Shown here: piece after piece, positions 1-8,327 of the stretch | Numbering within the stretch: position 1 is the first letter of the stretch | Layout of the letters: the number at the start of each line of letters is the position of its first letter | Source: Gordonia hydrophobica NBRC 16057 | GTDB taxonomy: Bacteria > Actinomycetota > Actinomycetes > Mycobacteriales > Mycobacteriaceae | Assembly: GCF_001592365.1 (NCBI RefSeq) | Contig: NZ_BCWU01000009.1 | Span: forward strand, 124,001 to 188,000 | DNA: 64,000 nucleotides | Reading direction: 5' to 3' | Made by a program: the position numbers and the translations under genes | The notes under the pieces: generated by a model | What the model was told of the DNA's origin: nothing | The model's database searches: none | What the model saw: only the letters and a program-made list of their open reading frames with translations

Positions 1-2
1 GT

Positions 3-38
3 GAGGGCGGGAAACCACCACGGATCTTGGTCGGGTAG
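3..38 (+). CDS. C-terminal tail of a Jag/SpoIIIJ-associated R3H-type protein (partial)
   Basis: The frame open at the window edge reads EGGKPPRILVG and stops at TAG 36-38. R3H proteins of the Jag family end in a similar SEG-x-x-P-x-R-x-x-V-V string, and in Mycobacteriales jag sits directly before rsmG, as here. Only eleven residues are visible, so the call rests on the motif and on gene order. Confidence 0.5.
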   Translation, partial: EGGKPPRILVG

Positions 39-49
39 GTAAGAGCTAT

Positions 50-144
50 TCATCCACAGAGTTTCAGAAAGGGTGACGTTAATCCACAGCGTGAAGCATC
101 GCTGCATGTCGATCTGTGGATAGATTGCGGTTCACTGTGGATAC
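50..144. promoter_or_regulatory. Cluster of four DnaA-box-like 9-mers
   Basis: TCATCCACA (50-58) and TAATCCACA (80-88) lie on the plus strand. TGTGGATAG (115-123) and TGTGGATAC (136-144) are the same box on the minus strand. Each has one mismatch to TTATCCACA. The two pairs face each other in 95 bp. Known: DnaA binds such boxes at oriC and at regulatory clusters. That this is a real DnaA target is inferred from sequence only. Confidence 0.5.
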
Positions 145-324
145 CGCTTCCCGCGGTGTCGACGAGCCTGTTGCGCGACTAAGCTTGAAGGCAAGAAGTA
201 TGGGGCTCATCGGTTGATCGAGTCCCAAAGATGACAGTGTTGCCGACTCTGATCGGTGGCACTTCGAACCAAGCATTCCTCCGTGGGATCTCGTCGGGAG
301 AAGCGAGCGGGACGTTCGAGTTCA

Positions 325-340
325 CGTTTCACGTGGAACA
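325..340. other. parS site 1
   Basis: CGTTTCACGTGGAACA matches the parS consensus TGTTTCACGTGAAACA at 14 of 16 positions with the CACGTG core intact. It is 45 bp from parS site 2 and upstream of rsmG. ParB would nucleate here. Confidence 0.85.
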
Positions 341-369
341 CGAGGTCGGTGCGCGCACATACTTGCCGA

Positions 370-385
370 TGTTCCACGTGGAACA
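370..385. other. parS site 2 (perfect palindrome)
   Basis: TGTTCCACGTGGAACA is a perfect 16-bp palindrome with the parS core CACGTG. It ends 18 bp before the rsmG start codon, so bound ParB could also affect transcription of rsmG-parA-parB. Confidence 0.88.
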
Positions 386-403
386 TCGGCGAGACGAGGG
401 GCG

Positions 404-1111
404 ATGACGGACGACGTCGAACAGCACGAAGGACAACCGGAGGCTACCCCGCCGATTGCCGGCCAGATCTTCGGTGACCGGTTGGCTCTGGCTGAGGAGT
501 ACGCACGCGTCCTCACCGAAGAAGGTGTACTCCGCGGGCTGATTGGACCTCGCGAAGTTCCGCAGTTGTGGACCAGACATCTACTGAACTGCGGAGTGCT
601 GTCCGAGGTGATCGAACAAGATGAGACAGTCATCGACGTGGGTTCGGGTGCGGGGTTCCCCGGGATTCCGTTGGCGATCGCCCGACCAGATCTAACCATC
701 ACGTTGATCGATCCACTGCTGCGCCGAACGACGTTCCTCGACGAGGTCGTGGCCTCGCTCCCGCTTCCGAATGTCACCGTGGTTCGTGGTCGCGCAGAAG
801 AGAAGGCAGTGCTGAAGGCGGTGGAACCCGCCGATGTGGTGACCTCCAGGGCGGTCGCACCGCTCGAGCGTCTGGCCCGATGGTCCGCTCCCCTGATTCG
901 AGGCGGAGGGCGGCTCGTCGCACTGAAGGGAAGGTCAGCGGCGGACGAGATCGCTCGCGACTGGGAGAAGGTTCTGCGCCTCGGAATTCGAGACCTGAGA
1001 GTCGAAGAATGCGGGACAATACTGGAGACGCCGACGACGTTGATCATCGGACGACGTATCGAGAGTGCGCGCGATGCCCGTGGCGCTCGCAAGTCTGGCC
1101 AACGGAAATAG
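404..1111 (+). CDS. rsmG: 16S rRNA (guanine(527)-N7)-methyltransferase RsmG
   Basis: A cytoplasmic SAM-dependent methyltransferase that modifies G527 of 16S rRNA. The 235-residue product carries the family motif LWTRHLLNC at 55-63 and the SAM-binding glycine loop GSGAGFPG at 80-87. A basic C-terminal tail (SARDARGARKSGQRK) extends the usual fold. It starts with ATG 18 bp after a perfect parS site. The next gene is parA, the standard actinobacterial order. Loss of RsmG gives low-level streptomycin resistance in other bacteria (family knowledge). Confidence 0.96.
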   Translation: MTDDVEQHEGQPEATPPIAGQIFGDRLALAEEYARVLTEEGVLRGLIGPREVPQLWTRHLLNCGVLSEVIEQDETVIDVGSGAGFPGIPLAIARPDLTITLIDPLLRRTTFLDEVVASLPLPNVTVVRGRAEEKAVLKAVEPADVVTSRAVAPLERLARWSAPLIRGGGRLVALKGRSAADEIARDWEKVLRLGIRDLRVEECGTILETPTTLIIGRRIESARDARGARKSGQRK

Positions 1112-1167
1112 GGGGATTCTGAATTGGTGTCATTTCGACGCAGGGCGCACAATGGAAGCACTGACCG

Positions 1168-1183
1168 AAGGAGTTCCGGGGTG
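1168..1183 (+). promoter_or_regulatory. Ribosome binding site that decides the parA start
   Basis: AAGGAG at 1168-1173 is followed by seven bases and then GTG at 1181. The longer reading frame opening at TTG 1124 has no comparable site, so GTG 1181 is preferred. Confidence 0.7.
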
Positions 1184-2128
1184 CCGAAACACGAGCCGAG
1201 CGTTTCACGTGAAACGCCTCCCGCCGCACCAACCACCAGTTACGACGACACCCCGATAGCGACGGCCGCGGCGCGCGCGAGCGAAGTGCTGACGCCCGGC
1301 GGCACCGGTACCCTCCCCCGCCCTCCGCAACCGCGAGTCATGACCATCGCGAACCAGAAGGGCGGCGTCGGTAAGACGACGTCGGCGGTGAATCTGGCGG
1401 CAGGCTTGGCATTGCACGGGCTCGGGGTTCTCGTTATTGACCTTGATCCGCAGGGCAATGCGAGCACTGCGCTGGGGATCGATCACCGTCAGCCGGGGAT
1501 TGCGTCGGTGTACGAGATGCTGCTGGACGACGTACCGTTGCGCGATGCGATTCAGCGGTCGCCCTTCAATGAGCGTCTGTACTGCGTGCCGTCGACGCTT
1601 GATCTGGCGGGCGCCGAGATTGAACTCGTCTCCGTTGTGGCGCGAGAGAGCCGCCTTCGGAACGCACTCGACATGGATCTGCTGTCCCAGCTCAACATCG
1701 ACTACGTACTGATCGATTGCCCGCCGTCCCTCGGCTTGCTGACGGTCAACGCGATGGTGGCGGCACAAGAAGTCTTGATCCCGATTCAGTGTGAGTACTA
1801 CGCACTGGAGGGTGTCGGCCAGCTGTTGCGCAACATCGAACTGGTCCAGGCGCACCTCAACAAGGGGCTGCATGTCTCGACGATCCTGCTCACCATGTAC
1901 GACGGTCGCACCAAGCTCGCTGACCAAGTCGCTGCTGAAGTGCGGAATCACTTCGGTGACAAGGTGTTGTCGACGATCATTCCGCGTAGCGTGAAGGTCT
2001 CGGAGGCACCCGGCTTTGGTATGACGATCATCGAGTACGACCCGGGTTCACGTGGAGCCATGAGCTATCTTGATGCATCGCGAGAGGTCGCAGAACGGGG
2101 CGCGGCTGTGGGAGGACGGACCAAATGA
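1181..2128 (+). CDS. parA: Chromosome-partitioning ATPase ParA
   Basis: The Walker-type ATPase of the ParABS system, acting on the nucleoid to move ParB-parS complexes. From GTG 1181 the protein has 315 residues. It shows the deviant Walker A KGGVGKTT at about 60-67, the A' segment VIDLDPQGN near 86-92 and the Walker B segment YVLIDCPPS near 175-183. A parS site is embedded in codons 7-12, where it encodes VSRET. The stop overlaps the parB start (ATGA), indicating coupled translation. Confidence 0.96.
   Translation: MPKHEPSVSRETPPAAPTTSYDDTPIATAAARASEVLTPGGTGTLPRPPQPRVMTIANQKGGVGKTTSAVNLAAGLALHGLGVLVIDLDPQGNASTALGIDHRQPGIASVYEMLLDDVPLRDAIQRSPFNERLYCVPSTLDLAGAEIELVSVVARESRLRNALDMDLLSQLNIDYVLIDCPPSLGLLTVNAMVAAQEVLIPIQCEYYALEGVGQLLRNIELVQAHLNKGLHVSTILLTMYDGRTKLADQVAAEVRNHFGDKVLSTIIPRSVKVSEAPGFGMTIIEYDPGSRGAMSYLDASREVAERGAAVGGRTK
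1201..1216. other. parS site 3 inside the 5' end of parA
   Basis: CGTTTCACGTGAAACG is a perfect palindrome differing from canonical parS only at the two outermost bases. It lies in the parA coding sequence and, with sites 1 and 2, brackets rsmG. Confidence 0.88.
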
Positions 2129-3189
2129 GTCAGCGTGACACGCAGCGTCGTGGGGGTTTGGGGAGAGGACTCGCGGCCCTGATTCCGACGGGTCCTTCCG
2201 AGGACGACCACGGCGTCAATACGACCCGGATGGGATCGGCGGCGGCCGACGTCGTCATCGGGGGCGGCACGGCCGCGACCCCGGCTCGAACCACGAAACC
2301 GGCGACAGATCTCCTGGCTCCGACCACTGGCACTGACCACACGTCGCCGACGGCTGACGAGGTGGGCGCGGTGTATCGCGAGATCGACCCCGCGGACATC
2401 GAGCCGAATCCGAAGCAGCCGCGCACCGTCTTCGACGAGGATGCGCTGGCTGAGCTGGAACACTCGATCCGCGAGTTCGGGTTGATGCAGCCGATCGTTG
2501 TCCGGGCTCTCCCCTACCCTGATTCCGGGCGCGCCAAGTATCAGCTCATCATGGGCGAACGGCGCTGGCGGGCAAGCACCAACGTTGGACTCGAGACGAT
2601 CCCGGCGATCGTGCGCGAGACTCCCGATGGCGACATGCTCCGTGACGCACTGCTGGAGAACATCCACCGTGCGCAATTGAACCCGCTCGAAGAAGCTGCG
2701 GCCTACCAGCAGCTGCTCGAGGAGTTCGACGTGACACATGAAGAATTGGCGAATCGGCTAGGCCGATCACGGCCGGTGATCACCAATATGATTCGCTTGC
2801 TGAGGCTGCCGATCCCGGTGCAGCGGCGGGTGGCCGCCGGCGTCTTGTCGGCCGGGCATGCCCGTGCACTCCTCTCTCTCGATGCGGGTAGCGATGCTCA
2901 GGAAGCGCTTGCCGCTCGGATCGTCGCCGAGGGACTGTCGGTCCGTGCGACCGAGGAAGCGGTCACCCTCGCGAACCGCGACGGCGTCGATGACAAGCCG
3001 AGTCCGAAGAAGCGTCGTCCGATGGAGATGCCGGGACTTCAGGACGTCGCCAACCGCCTGTCGGATCGCCTCGATACGAAAGTGACCGTGAGCCTCGGTA
3101 AGCGGAAAGGCAAGGTTCTGATCGAGTTCGGCTCAGTTGACGATCTGGAACGCATCGTGAACGTGATCGCCGAGAACACCGAGAAATAG
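2125..3189 (+). CDS. parB: Chromosome-partitioning protein ParB
   Basis: A parS-binding CTPase clamp. The 354-residue protein begins with a conserved [11 protein letters not shown] segment (10-20), typical of the ParA-interacting N-terminus, followed by a variable linker. The N-engagement domain includes [10 protein letters not shown] (91-100) and the CTP-binding GERRWRA motif (144-150). [14 protein letters not shown] follows at 178-191, then a helix-turn-helix (about 201-230) and a C-terminal dimerisation domain. The start ATG overlaps the parA stop. Confidence 0.97.
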   Translation: MSQRDTQRRGGLGRGLAALIPTGPSEDDHGVNTTRMGSAAADVVIGGGTAATPARTTKPATDLLAPTTGTDHTSPTADEVGAVYREIDPADIEPNPKQPRTVFDEDALAELEHSIREFGLMQPIVVRALPYPDSGRAKYQLIMGERRWRASTNVGLETIPAIVRETPDGDMLRDALLENIHRAQLNPLEEAAAYQQLLEEFDVTHEELANRLGRSRPVITNMIRLLRLPIPVQRRVAAGVLSAGHARALLSLDAGSDAQEALAARIVAEGLSVRATEEAVTLANRDGVDDKPSPKKRRPMEMPGLQDVANRLSDRLDTKVTVSLGKRKGKVLIEFGSVDDLERIVNVIAENTEK

Positions 3190-3228
3190 GGTGTCAGACC
3201 GATAGCCAGGGTCTACAGGTCAATACGT

Positions 3229-3241
3229 CACTGTGACAGTG
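3229..3241. promoter_or_regulatory. 13-bp palindrome upstream of the acetyltransferase-like gene
   Basis: CACTGTGACAGTG is an exact palindrome with one central base, in the 107-bp gap between parB and the next gene, 55 bp before its start. It could be an operator, but no regulator family is recognised. Confidence 0.25.
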
Positions 3242-3296
3242 GTGATGATGGCCTGCGAAACTGGACCGAGTAAGGACGAGAAGGAGGACGACAGCG

Positions 3297-4022
3297 ATGG
3301 CTGTGTCGGTGGTGTCGCTGGAGCTCGAGGACTTCGAGACCCTGCCGCTGCATGCGCGTCGCTGCGTCTTCTGGGAAGTCGACCGATCCGGTTCTGCGCC
3401 GGCCATCGATACCGTGATCAGTTCACCGTCGTCGTCGGGTGAGACCGCCGGACCGGAGAGCGAGTTCGACAAAGAGGCATGGCTGTCCGGGTTGCTCTTG
3501 GAGTGGGGAGTCTGCTGTCAGGTCGCGATCGAACCGAGTACGGAACGGGTGGTCGGCGCGGCCTTCTATTCGCCGCCCGGGCGGGTGCCTCGCGCAGCCC
3601 ACTTCCCCACGGCACCGGTCGGTGCGGATGCGGTACTCCTCACGACTGTCCGGATGGAGCCGGGGTTCGAAAGTGATGCCGTCACGGTGATCGACGCCGT
3701 CGTCGCCGATCTGGTTCGCCGCGGAGTTCGGGCGGTGGAGGCATTCGGATTCAGCGGGGACGACGACTCGCTCGCCATGGATCTGGTGACACTCTTGCTC
3801 GGCAGTGGCATGGCCTCGGATGTGTGCCGTCGCTGCATCCTCCCGACGGACCTGCTGTCGGACTTCGGCTTCGAGGTGGTCGCCGAGGACCCCTATCTCC
3901 CGCGCCTACGGCTGGAGTTGGACGAAGGCCTCGGCTGGAAGAGTCAGGTGGAGCGCGCCCTGAAGAAGCTGGTGGAACCCGCCACCCCCGTCGAGGTGGT
4001 TGAGGCTGCTTTTAGCCGGTGA
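3297..4022 (+). CDS. Acetyltransferase-like protein of the parB-cwlM interval (Rv3916c type)
   Basis: A 241-residue conserved protein in the position of M. tuberculosis Rv3916c. The middle (VGAAFYSPPGRVPRAAHFPTAP, then a strand rich in L and T) and the later VRRGVRAVEAFGF resemble a GNAT acetyltransferase fold, but the acetyl-CoA R/Q-x-x-G-x-G/A loop is not obvious. A good Shine-Dalgarno (AGAAGGAGG) precedes the ATG. Its 3' end overlaps the convergent cwlM by 11 bp. Substrate unknown. Confidence 0.7.
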   Translation: MAVSVVSLELEDFETLPLHARRCVFWEVDRSGSAPAIDTVISSPSSSGETAGPESEFDKEAWLSGLLLEWGVCCQVAIEPSTERVVGAAFYSPPGRVPRAAHFPTAPVGADAVLLTTVRMEPGFESDAVTVIDAVVADLVRRGVRAVEAFGFSGDDDSLAMDLVTLLLGSGMASDVCRRCILPTDLLSDFGFEVVAEDPYLPRLRLELDEGLGWKSQVERALKKLVEPATPVEVVEAAFSR

Positions 4023-5163
4023 CCTGTTCCGCCGCAAGGAGTTCGGCGAACGTGTAGGTTCCGGTCGGCCGGTCGTTCTCGCCGAGCAGGTACAGACGTT
4101 TCACCGCGACCAGGATGGCCTCCGCGATGGTGTCGCGGATGTCAGGCCTACTGAGTTCAGTCGCGTCGTGCGAGTTGGTGATGTAGCCGGCCTCGACGAC
4201 GACCACCGGCATCCGGGTCGCCCGCAGGATGTTCCACGTCCGCGGGTGGGTACGACAGTCGAGCAGGTCGGTACGGGCGACGATCTCGCGCTGGATGTAC
4301 CCCGCGAGGTTGCGGCCGATCGTCGAATACGATCCGTGCGACGTACCGAAGTAGAAGCCCGCGACTCCGCTGGCCTTCTCGTTCGGGTAGCGACCGGTCC
4401 GGAGCGAGATCATCAAGTCCACGTCGGCCAGGTTGGCCACCCGCACGCGGTCGTCGTCGGTCGGAACCGTCTTGGCGTCGTGGGAGAGGAACGTCTCCAT
4501 GCCTGCGGCGGACATGCGGCCCTCCAAACGGGCCGCTAGATCCCACAGGATCGCGTTCTCGTCGCCGACCGGTGACTCGACCCCCGGATCGATCAGAATG
4601 CGCTTACCGGTGAGTTGAGGGCCCGACTTCCGGACGTACTCCTCTTCGCGGATCGCGTGCGGTGAGCCGCCGGTGACCCGGGTGCCGAGGCGCTCGAGCG
4701 AACGGAGGGTCGACGGGCCGCAGATGCCGTCGGACTGCAGTCCGTACTCGGTCTGGTAGAGGCAGACGGCGTTGTGCGTCACGTCGCCGAAGATGCCGTC
4801 GACGAGTCCGTGGTAGTAACCGAGGTTCTGCAGGCGCGACTGCAGCGTGGCGACATCGTCTCCGGTCATGGGCGCCGACAGGCGGTAGAGGAGGATGCGC
4901 GCGCCGAGTCGGTAGGACGCCTCCCGGAGCGCGGTGTACGTCGCGTAGCCGACGATCCCGTCGACGATGAGTCCACGTTCCTGCTGGAAGGCGCGAACGG
5001 CGCGATCACACGCGGCGTCGAAGACTGCGTCAGGCGGTGACCAGGGCGTCTGGTCGTGAGACGTGCTCGTCGAGGGAGCTTCGGGAAGCAGTCCTCGACT
5101 TGCGAGGATCGTCCTGATCTCGGCGACAGCTGAACCGTGGTCCCCCAGACGCAAAACCTGCAT
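4012..5163 (-). CDS. cwlM: CwlM, pseudo-amidase regulator of peptidoglycan synthesis
   Basis: The 383 residues comprise two N-terminal peptidoglycan-binding repeats (about 1-80 and 95-155) and an amidase_3-like domain (about 185-360). The zinc ligand expected in the D-P-G-H-G-G motif is replaced: here it reads DPGVESP (191-197). A later zinc-ligand position reads ISLRTGR (251-257) without histidine, so catalysis is unlikely. Known in mycobacteria: CwlM is phosphorylated by PknB and activates MurA in the cytoplasm. The threonine-bearing tail TGTYTF near residue 370 is compatible with that. No signal peptide is present, as expected for the cytoplasmic form. Confidence 0.9.
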   Translation of the reverse strand: MQVLRLGDHGSAVAEIRTILASRGLLPEAPSTSTSHDQTPWSPPDAVFDAACDRAVRAFQQERGLIVDGIVGYATYTALREASYRLGARILLYRLSAPMTGDDVATLQSRLQNLGYYHGLVDGIFGDVTHNAVCLYQTEYGLQSDGICGPSTLRSLERLGTRVTGGSPHAIREEEYVRKSGPQLTGKRILIDPGVESPVGDENAILWDLAARLEGRMSAAGMETFLSHDAKTVPTDDDRVRVANLADVDLMISLRTGRYPNEKASGVAGFYFGTSHGSYSTIGRNLAGYIQREIVARTDLLDCRTHPRTWNILRATRMPVVVVEAGYITNSHDATELSRPDIRDTIAEAILVAVKRLYLLGENDRPTGTYTFAELLAAEQVTG

Positions 5164-5279
5164 ACGTACATCCCACTTTCTTCACACCACCGACTCGGGT
5201 CGCCCTCCGTGACCCGATTCTTGCATCATTCTCTCAGTCGGTGCCGACAGCGACAAATGATCGTATCGATCTGTGACGA

Positions 5280-5312
5280 TTGACCCACACCCGTCAGACG
5301 GGTGTGGGTCAA
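5280..5312 (-). terminator. Hairpin terminator downstream of trxA
   Basis: A perfect 14-bp inverted repeat (TTGACCCACACCCG and its complement) with loop TCAGA lies 21 bp past the trxA stop. There is no strong U-run, which is common for actinobacterial terminators. It separates trxB-trxA transcription from cwlM. Confidence 0.75.
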
Positions 5313-5333
5313 GGAGAACCGCAGGATCGGTGG

Positions 5334-5669
5334 CTAGGCCAACACGTCGGCGAGCTCGCGCAGAATCGCAGCCTTGGGCTTGGCGCCCATGATCGTCTTC
5401 ACCGGCTTGCCGTCCTGGAACAGCATCATGGTCGGGATGCTCATGATCTGGTAGTCGCGTGCGACGACCGGGTTCTGGTCGACGTCGACCTTCGCGACGG
5501 TGATCTTGTCGGCGTTGTCACGCGCCAGCTCCTCGAGGACGGGTGCGACCATCTTGCACGGGCCGCACCAGGTGGCCCAGAAGTCGACGAGGACGGGCTT
5601 GGAGCCCGATGCTTCGATGACATCGCTCGTGAAGGTCGAGTCGCTGACGGCGACGGTGTTCTCGGACAT
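5334..5669 (-). CDS. trxA: Thioredoxin
   Basis: A 111-residue cytoplasmic disulfide reductase with the active site WCGPC at 34-38 and the cis-proline region SIPTMMLF. The start chosen is the ATG at 5667-5669, preceded by AGGAGG four bases upstream; earlier in-frame starts overlap trxB and lack a site. Thioredoxin reductase lies just upstream on the same strand, so electrons flow NADPH to TrxB to this protein. This is the slot of M. tuberculosis trxC. Confidence 0.96.
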   Translation of the reverse strand: MSENTVAVSDSTFTSDVIEASGSKPVLVDFWATWCGPCKMVAPVLEELARDNADKITVAKVDVDQNPVVARDYQIMSIPTMMLFQDGKPVKTIMGAKPKAAILRELADVLA

Positions 5670-5722
5670 GGATTCCTCCTGGTGGTTCATGGACCCGGAT
5701 GGGGCCGGATGATCGGATGGGG

Positions 5723-6667
5723 TCAGGCGTCGGCCCGGTCGGCGAGCCAGCGCTCGGCATCGATGGCGGCCGAGCAACCGCTGCCTGCGGCGGTGATGGC
5801 CTGGCGGTAGGTGTGGTCGACGAGGTCTCCGCAGGCGAAGACGCCCGGCAGGTTGGTGTAGGTGCTGCGGCCGTCGACCTTCACGTAACCGTCGTCGTCG
5901 AGGTCCACCTGACCCTTGACCAGCGCACTGCGCGGGTCGTGTCCGATGGCGACGAACATGCCGGTGGCGTCGAGGATCCGCGTCTCGCCCGTCACCGTGT
6001 CGGTGAGCTCGAGCTCGCTGACGGAGCTGCTGCCCTTCACCGTCGAGACGGTGGCGTTGGTGACGAAGTCGATCTTCTCATTGGCGCGGGCCCGTTCCAG
6101 CATGATCTTCGACGCGCGGAACTCTTCGCGGCGGTGGATCAGCGTGACCTTCTTCGCGAACTTGGTGAGGAACGTCGCCTCTTCCATCGCGGAGTCGCCG
6201 CCGCCGATCACGGCGATGTTCTGGTCCTTGAAGAAGAAGCCGTCGCACGTCGCACACGACGAGACGCCGCGGCCGAGCAGTTCCTGTTCGCCCGGAACGC
6301 CGAGGTAGCGGGCCGCCGCACCCATCGCGAGGATCACGGCGCGGGCACGGTGCACCTCACCGCCCACCTCGACCTCCTTGATGTCGCCTTCCAGACGCAG
6401 GGCGTCGACGTCTTCCATGCGGAGGTCGGCGCCGAAGCGGATCGCTTGTTCGCGCATTTCGTCCATCAGGTCCGGGCCCTGGATGCCCTTCTGGAAGCCC
6501 GGGAAGTTCTCGACCTCGGTGGTGGTCATGAGCGCGCCGCCGAACGACATGCCTTCGAAGACGACAGGCGACAGCTCGGCGCGCGCAGCGTAGATCGCTG
6601 CGGTGTAGCCGGCAGGTCCCGATCCCACGATGATGATGTCGTGGATCTGGTTATCGGTGTCGGTCAT
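5723..6667 (-). CDS. trxB: Thioredoxin reductase (NADPH)
   Basis: The 314-residue flavoprotein has an FAD-binding GSGPAG loop at 15-20, the redox pair C-A-T-C at 138-141 and an NADPH-binding segment [12 protein letters not shown] just after. The C-terminal FAD motif FACGDL is also present. The start is ATG 6667, next to a GGAGGA site; the preceding TTG is a weaker alternative. The gene overlaps no neighbour and precedes trxA by 53 bp. Confidence 0.96.
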   Translation of the reverse strand: MTDTDNQIHDIIIVGSGPAGYTAAIYAARAELSPVVFEGMSFGGALMTTTEVENFPGFQKGIQGPDLMDEMREQAIRFGADLRMEDVDALRLEGDIKEVEVGGEVHRARAVILAMGAAARYLGVPGEQELLGRGVSSCATCDGFFFKDQNIAVIGGGDSAMEEATFLTKFAKKVTLIHRREEFRASKIMLERARANEKIDFVTNATVSTVKGSSSVSELELTDTVTGETRILDATGMFVAIGHDPRSALVKGQVDLDDDGYVKVDGRSTYTNLPGVFACGDLVDHTYRQAITAAGSGCSAAIDAERWLADRADA

Positions 6668-6810
6668 CAATCCTCCGTTGTCGCGGTATCCGCCCGCTCC
6701 ACTGCTCCGTTCGAGTGCAGCGCAGACGATTCAGTCAACAACACACTATTGCCCGATGTTCCCGACGTCGCTCTGCGGTGGTCCGCTCCACACCGAAACG
6801 GTCGTGCGGT

Positions 6811-7095
6811 CTACTCGGCGGTGAGGTCGTCGATGAACGAATCGAGGCGCGCGGCGACGTGGTCGGGCATCGTCGTGGCAGCGCGTTGCTGTGCGCCTTC
6901 GGCCCGGAGTTCGCTGCGCACGCGGTCGAGCGCCGCGAGGACTTCGGCGGCGTGCGGGTCGGCGGGGAGTCGTTGTTGCACGTGGTCGTGTGTGCGGGGG
7001 TCCAAGACGCCGGCGTGGAAATCCGCGAGGAGTTCGGTCGAGTACGGCGGTTCGGGAAGTCCTGGGTTGTAGCTGTGCGCGGTCGAACCAGTCAT
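6811..7095 (-). CDS. Short anti-sigma-M-like protein (Rv3912 position), no membrane segment
   Basis: The 94-residue product resembles the N-terminal part of the SigM anti-sigma factor: PPYSTELLADFHAGVLDPRTHDHVQQRL, then an Asp-Pro-His-Ala-Ala segment and a helix LAALDRVRSELRAEG. It ends with LDSFIDDLTAE. Unlike the M. tuberculosis protein it stops before any transmembrane helix or outer domain, and the 143 bases to trxB contain no continuation. It lies downstream of sigM on the same strand. Regulation of SigM is inferred from position and resemblance. Confidence 0.6.
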   Translation of the reverse strand: MTGSTAHSYNPGLPEPPYSTELLADFHAGVLDPRTHDHVQQRLPADPHAAEVLAALDRVRSELRAEGAQQRAATTMPDHVAARLDSFIDDLTAE

Positions 7096-7231
7096 GGTCG
7101 TCACGCCCCCTGTTCCGAGTGCTGTCCGCGTAGGTGATGCCGACACCAGGATACTGAGACGACGTGGCCTGCGAATCGGTTCCGCGATGCTGAGCGGTGC
7201 GTCACTCGAATGGTCGGGGAACCGGCCGCGA

Positions 7232-7795
7232 TCAGTACTCGTCTTGGAGGAAGTCGAGCACCAGGGCCAGCTTCTTGCGACCGCGCGAGCAGCGACTCTT
7301 GACGGTCCCGCACGCGATCCCGAGGATCGCCGCCGCATCGCGCACCGAGTAGTCGTAGTAATCGACGAGGATCACCGCCTGGCGCTGATCGGGCGGCAAC
7401 ACGTCGAGCGCGTGACCGATCGACAGGGAGACGTCGATGCCGACGGTGCGATCGTTCTCGTCGGCCAGGACGGCGGCGTCGTACTCGACGAGCGGCAGTG
7501 TCTCGTGCGTTCTGAGTCGCCGCAGTCGATCGAGGCAGCAGTTCAGCACGATCTTATGCATCCAGCTGGATACCGACGCATCGGCTCGGTAGGTGTCCGC
7601 GGTGCGGTGGATGGCCATCCATGCGTCTTGGAAGGCGTCGGCGGCGTCGTCGCTGTTGCCGGTGGTGCGGACGGCGATGGCCCACAGGTGGTCGCGATGG
7701 CGGTCGTAGAGCTGGCGAAATGCACTCTGGTCACCGGCGATGTAGGTGTTTAGCAGAACTTCGTCGCTGACGTGCGTGATGGTCCCCCGAGTCAT
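7232..7795 (-). CDS. sigM: ECF RNA polymerase sigma factor SigM
   Basis: A 187-residue ECF sigma factor. Region 2 (about 25-95) contains FRQLYDRHRDHLWAIAVR and DAFQDAWMAIHR. Region 4 (about 130-180) contains LPPDQRQAVILVDYYDYS and the DNA-binding helix GTVKSRCSRGRKKL. It is the first gene of a minus-strand series ending in the thioredoxin system, the order seen in mycobacteria (sigM, anti-sigma, trxB, trx). The upstream gap contains two DnaA-box-like sequences. Confidence 0.92.
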   Translation of the reverse strand: MTRGTITHVSDEVLLNTYIAGDQSAFRQLYDRHRDHLWAIAVRTTGNSDDAADAFQDAWMAIHRTADTYRADASVSSWMHKIVLNCCLDRLRRLRTHETLPLVEYDAAVLADENDRTVGIDVSLSIGHALDVLPPDQRQAVILVDYYDYSVRDAAAILGIACGTVKSRCSRGRKKLALVLDFLQDEY

Positions 7796-7845
7796 GCGAA
7801 GACCCTAAGCCGGAATGCGAGTCGCTTTGGGTGTTTTTCCCACAT

Positions 7846-7875
7846 TGTGGATAGTTTTGTGAAACCTGTGGATAA
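7846..7875. promoter_or_regulatory. Two DnaA-box-like 9-mers upstream of sigM
   Basis: TGTGGATAA at 7867-7875 is an exact complement of TTATCCACA, and TGTGGATAG at 7846-7854 has one mismatch. They are in the same orientation 21 bp apart, between divergent sigM and the gene at 7997. A TGTGTACACA palindrome follows at 7911-7920. Confidence 0.45.
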
Positions 7876-7996
7876 ACGGGCATAGCGGAACGGGATTATG
7901 CATAGTGTCGTGTGTACACAGTGGTGCGGCGCCGCTGGAACCGCCGCGGGTGGATCAGGTGGAAGGCATTTCGGCACCGCATCCTATTCTGTCTGC

Positions 7997-8311
7997 ATGA
8001 CCGACGAGAAGCCCTTGGCGACATGGCGGGCCGCGCGATCGATGGGCAAGGTCGCGGTCCCGGGCGAGCTGCAAGTGACGAAGACGCACGTGGTGTTCGA
8101 GCCGAAGTCGGCGCGGACGTCAGGGGCGCGGTTCTCGGTCGCTCTGACGTTCGTTGCCGGCGTGGGCCCTGCGCCGGGTACGGGGCGATTCTTCTCGGGC
8201 GGCAAACGTGAACGCCTGTGCATCACCCTGGGCGACGGCTCGGAATGGTTGTTCGTCATCGCTGAACTGGAGGCCGCGATCGCCCAGATCCGAGGGCGCC
8301 TCACGAAGTGA
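7997..8311 (+). CDS. Small PH/GRAM-like domain protein, function unknown
   Basis: A 104-residue protein from ATG 7997. An upstream in-frame extension to 7898 adds a Cys/Gly-rich stretch that looks non-coding. The sequence is beta-rich with alternating hydrophobics (GELQVTKTHVVFEPKSA, RFSVALTFVAGVG, RLCITLGDGSEWLFVI) and ends in an amphipathic helix, which suggests a PH-like or GRAM-like barrel. No catalytic motif is visible. It is divergent from sigM and convergent with the TetR gene. Confidence 0.55.
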   Translation: MTDEKPLATWRAARSMGKVAVPGELQVTKTHVVFEPKSARTSGARFSVALTFVAGVGPAPGTGRFFSGGKRERLCITLGDGSEWLFVIAELEAAIAQIRGRLTK

Positions 8312-8327
8312 GTGAGGCCGGACGGTC

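Larger units (their letters stand above)
39..403. other. Non-coding region between jag tail and rsmG with DnaA-box-like and parS sites
   Basis: About 365 bases without a convincing gene. It holds four 9-mers one mismatch from the DnaA box TTATCCACA (between 50 and 144) and two parS sites (325-340 and 370-385). The short reading frames here lack ribosome binding sites and family resemblance. In related genomes jag and rsmG are close together, so this spacer looks enlarged. Confidence 0.6.

Noticed and set aside
1124..1180. TTG-initiated N-terminal extension of ParA
   Set aside because: No ribosome binding site, while AAGGAG is correctly spaced from GTG 1181.
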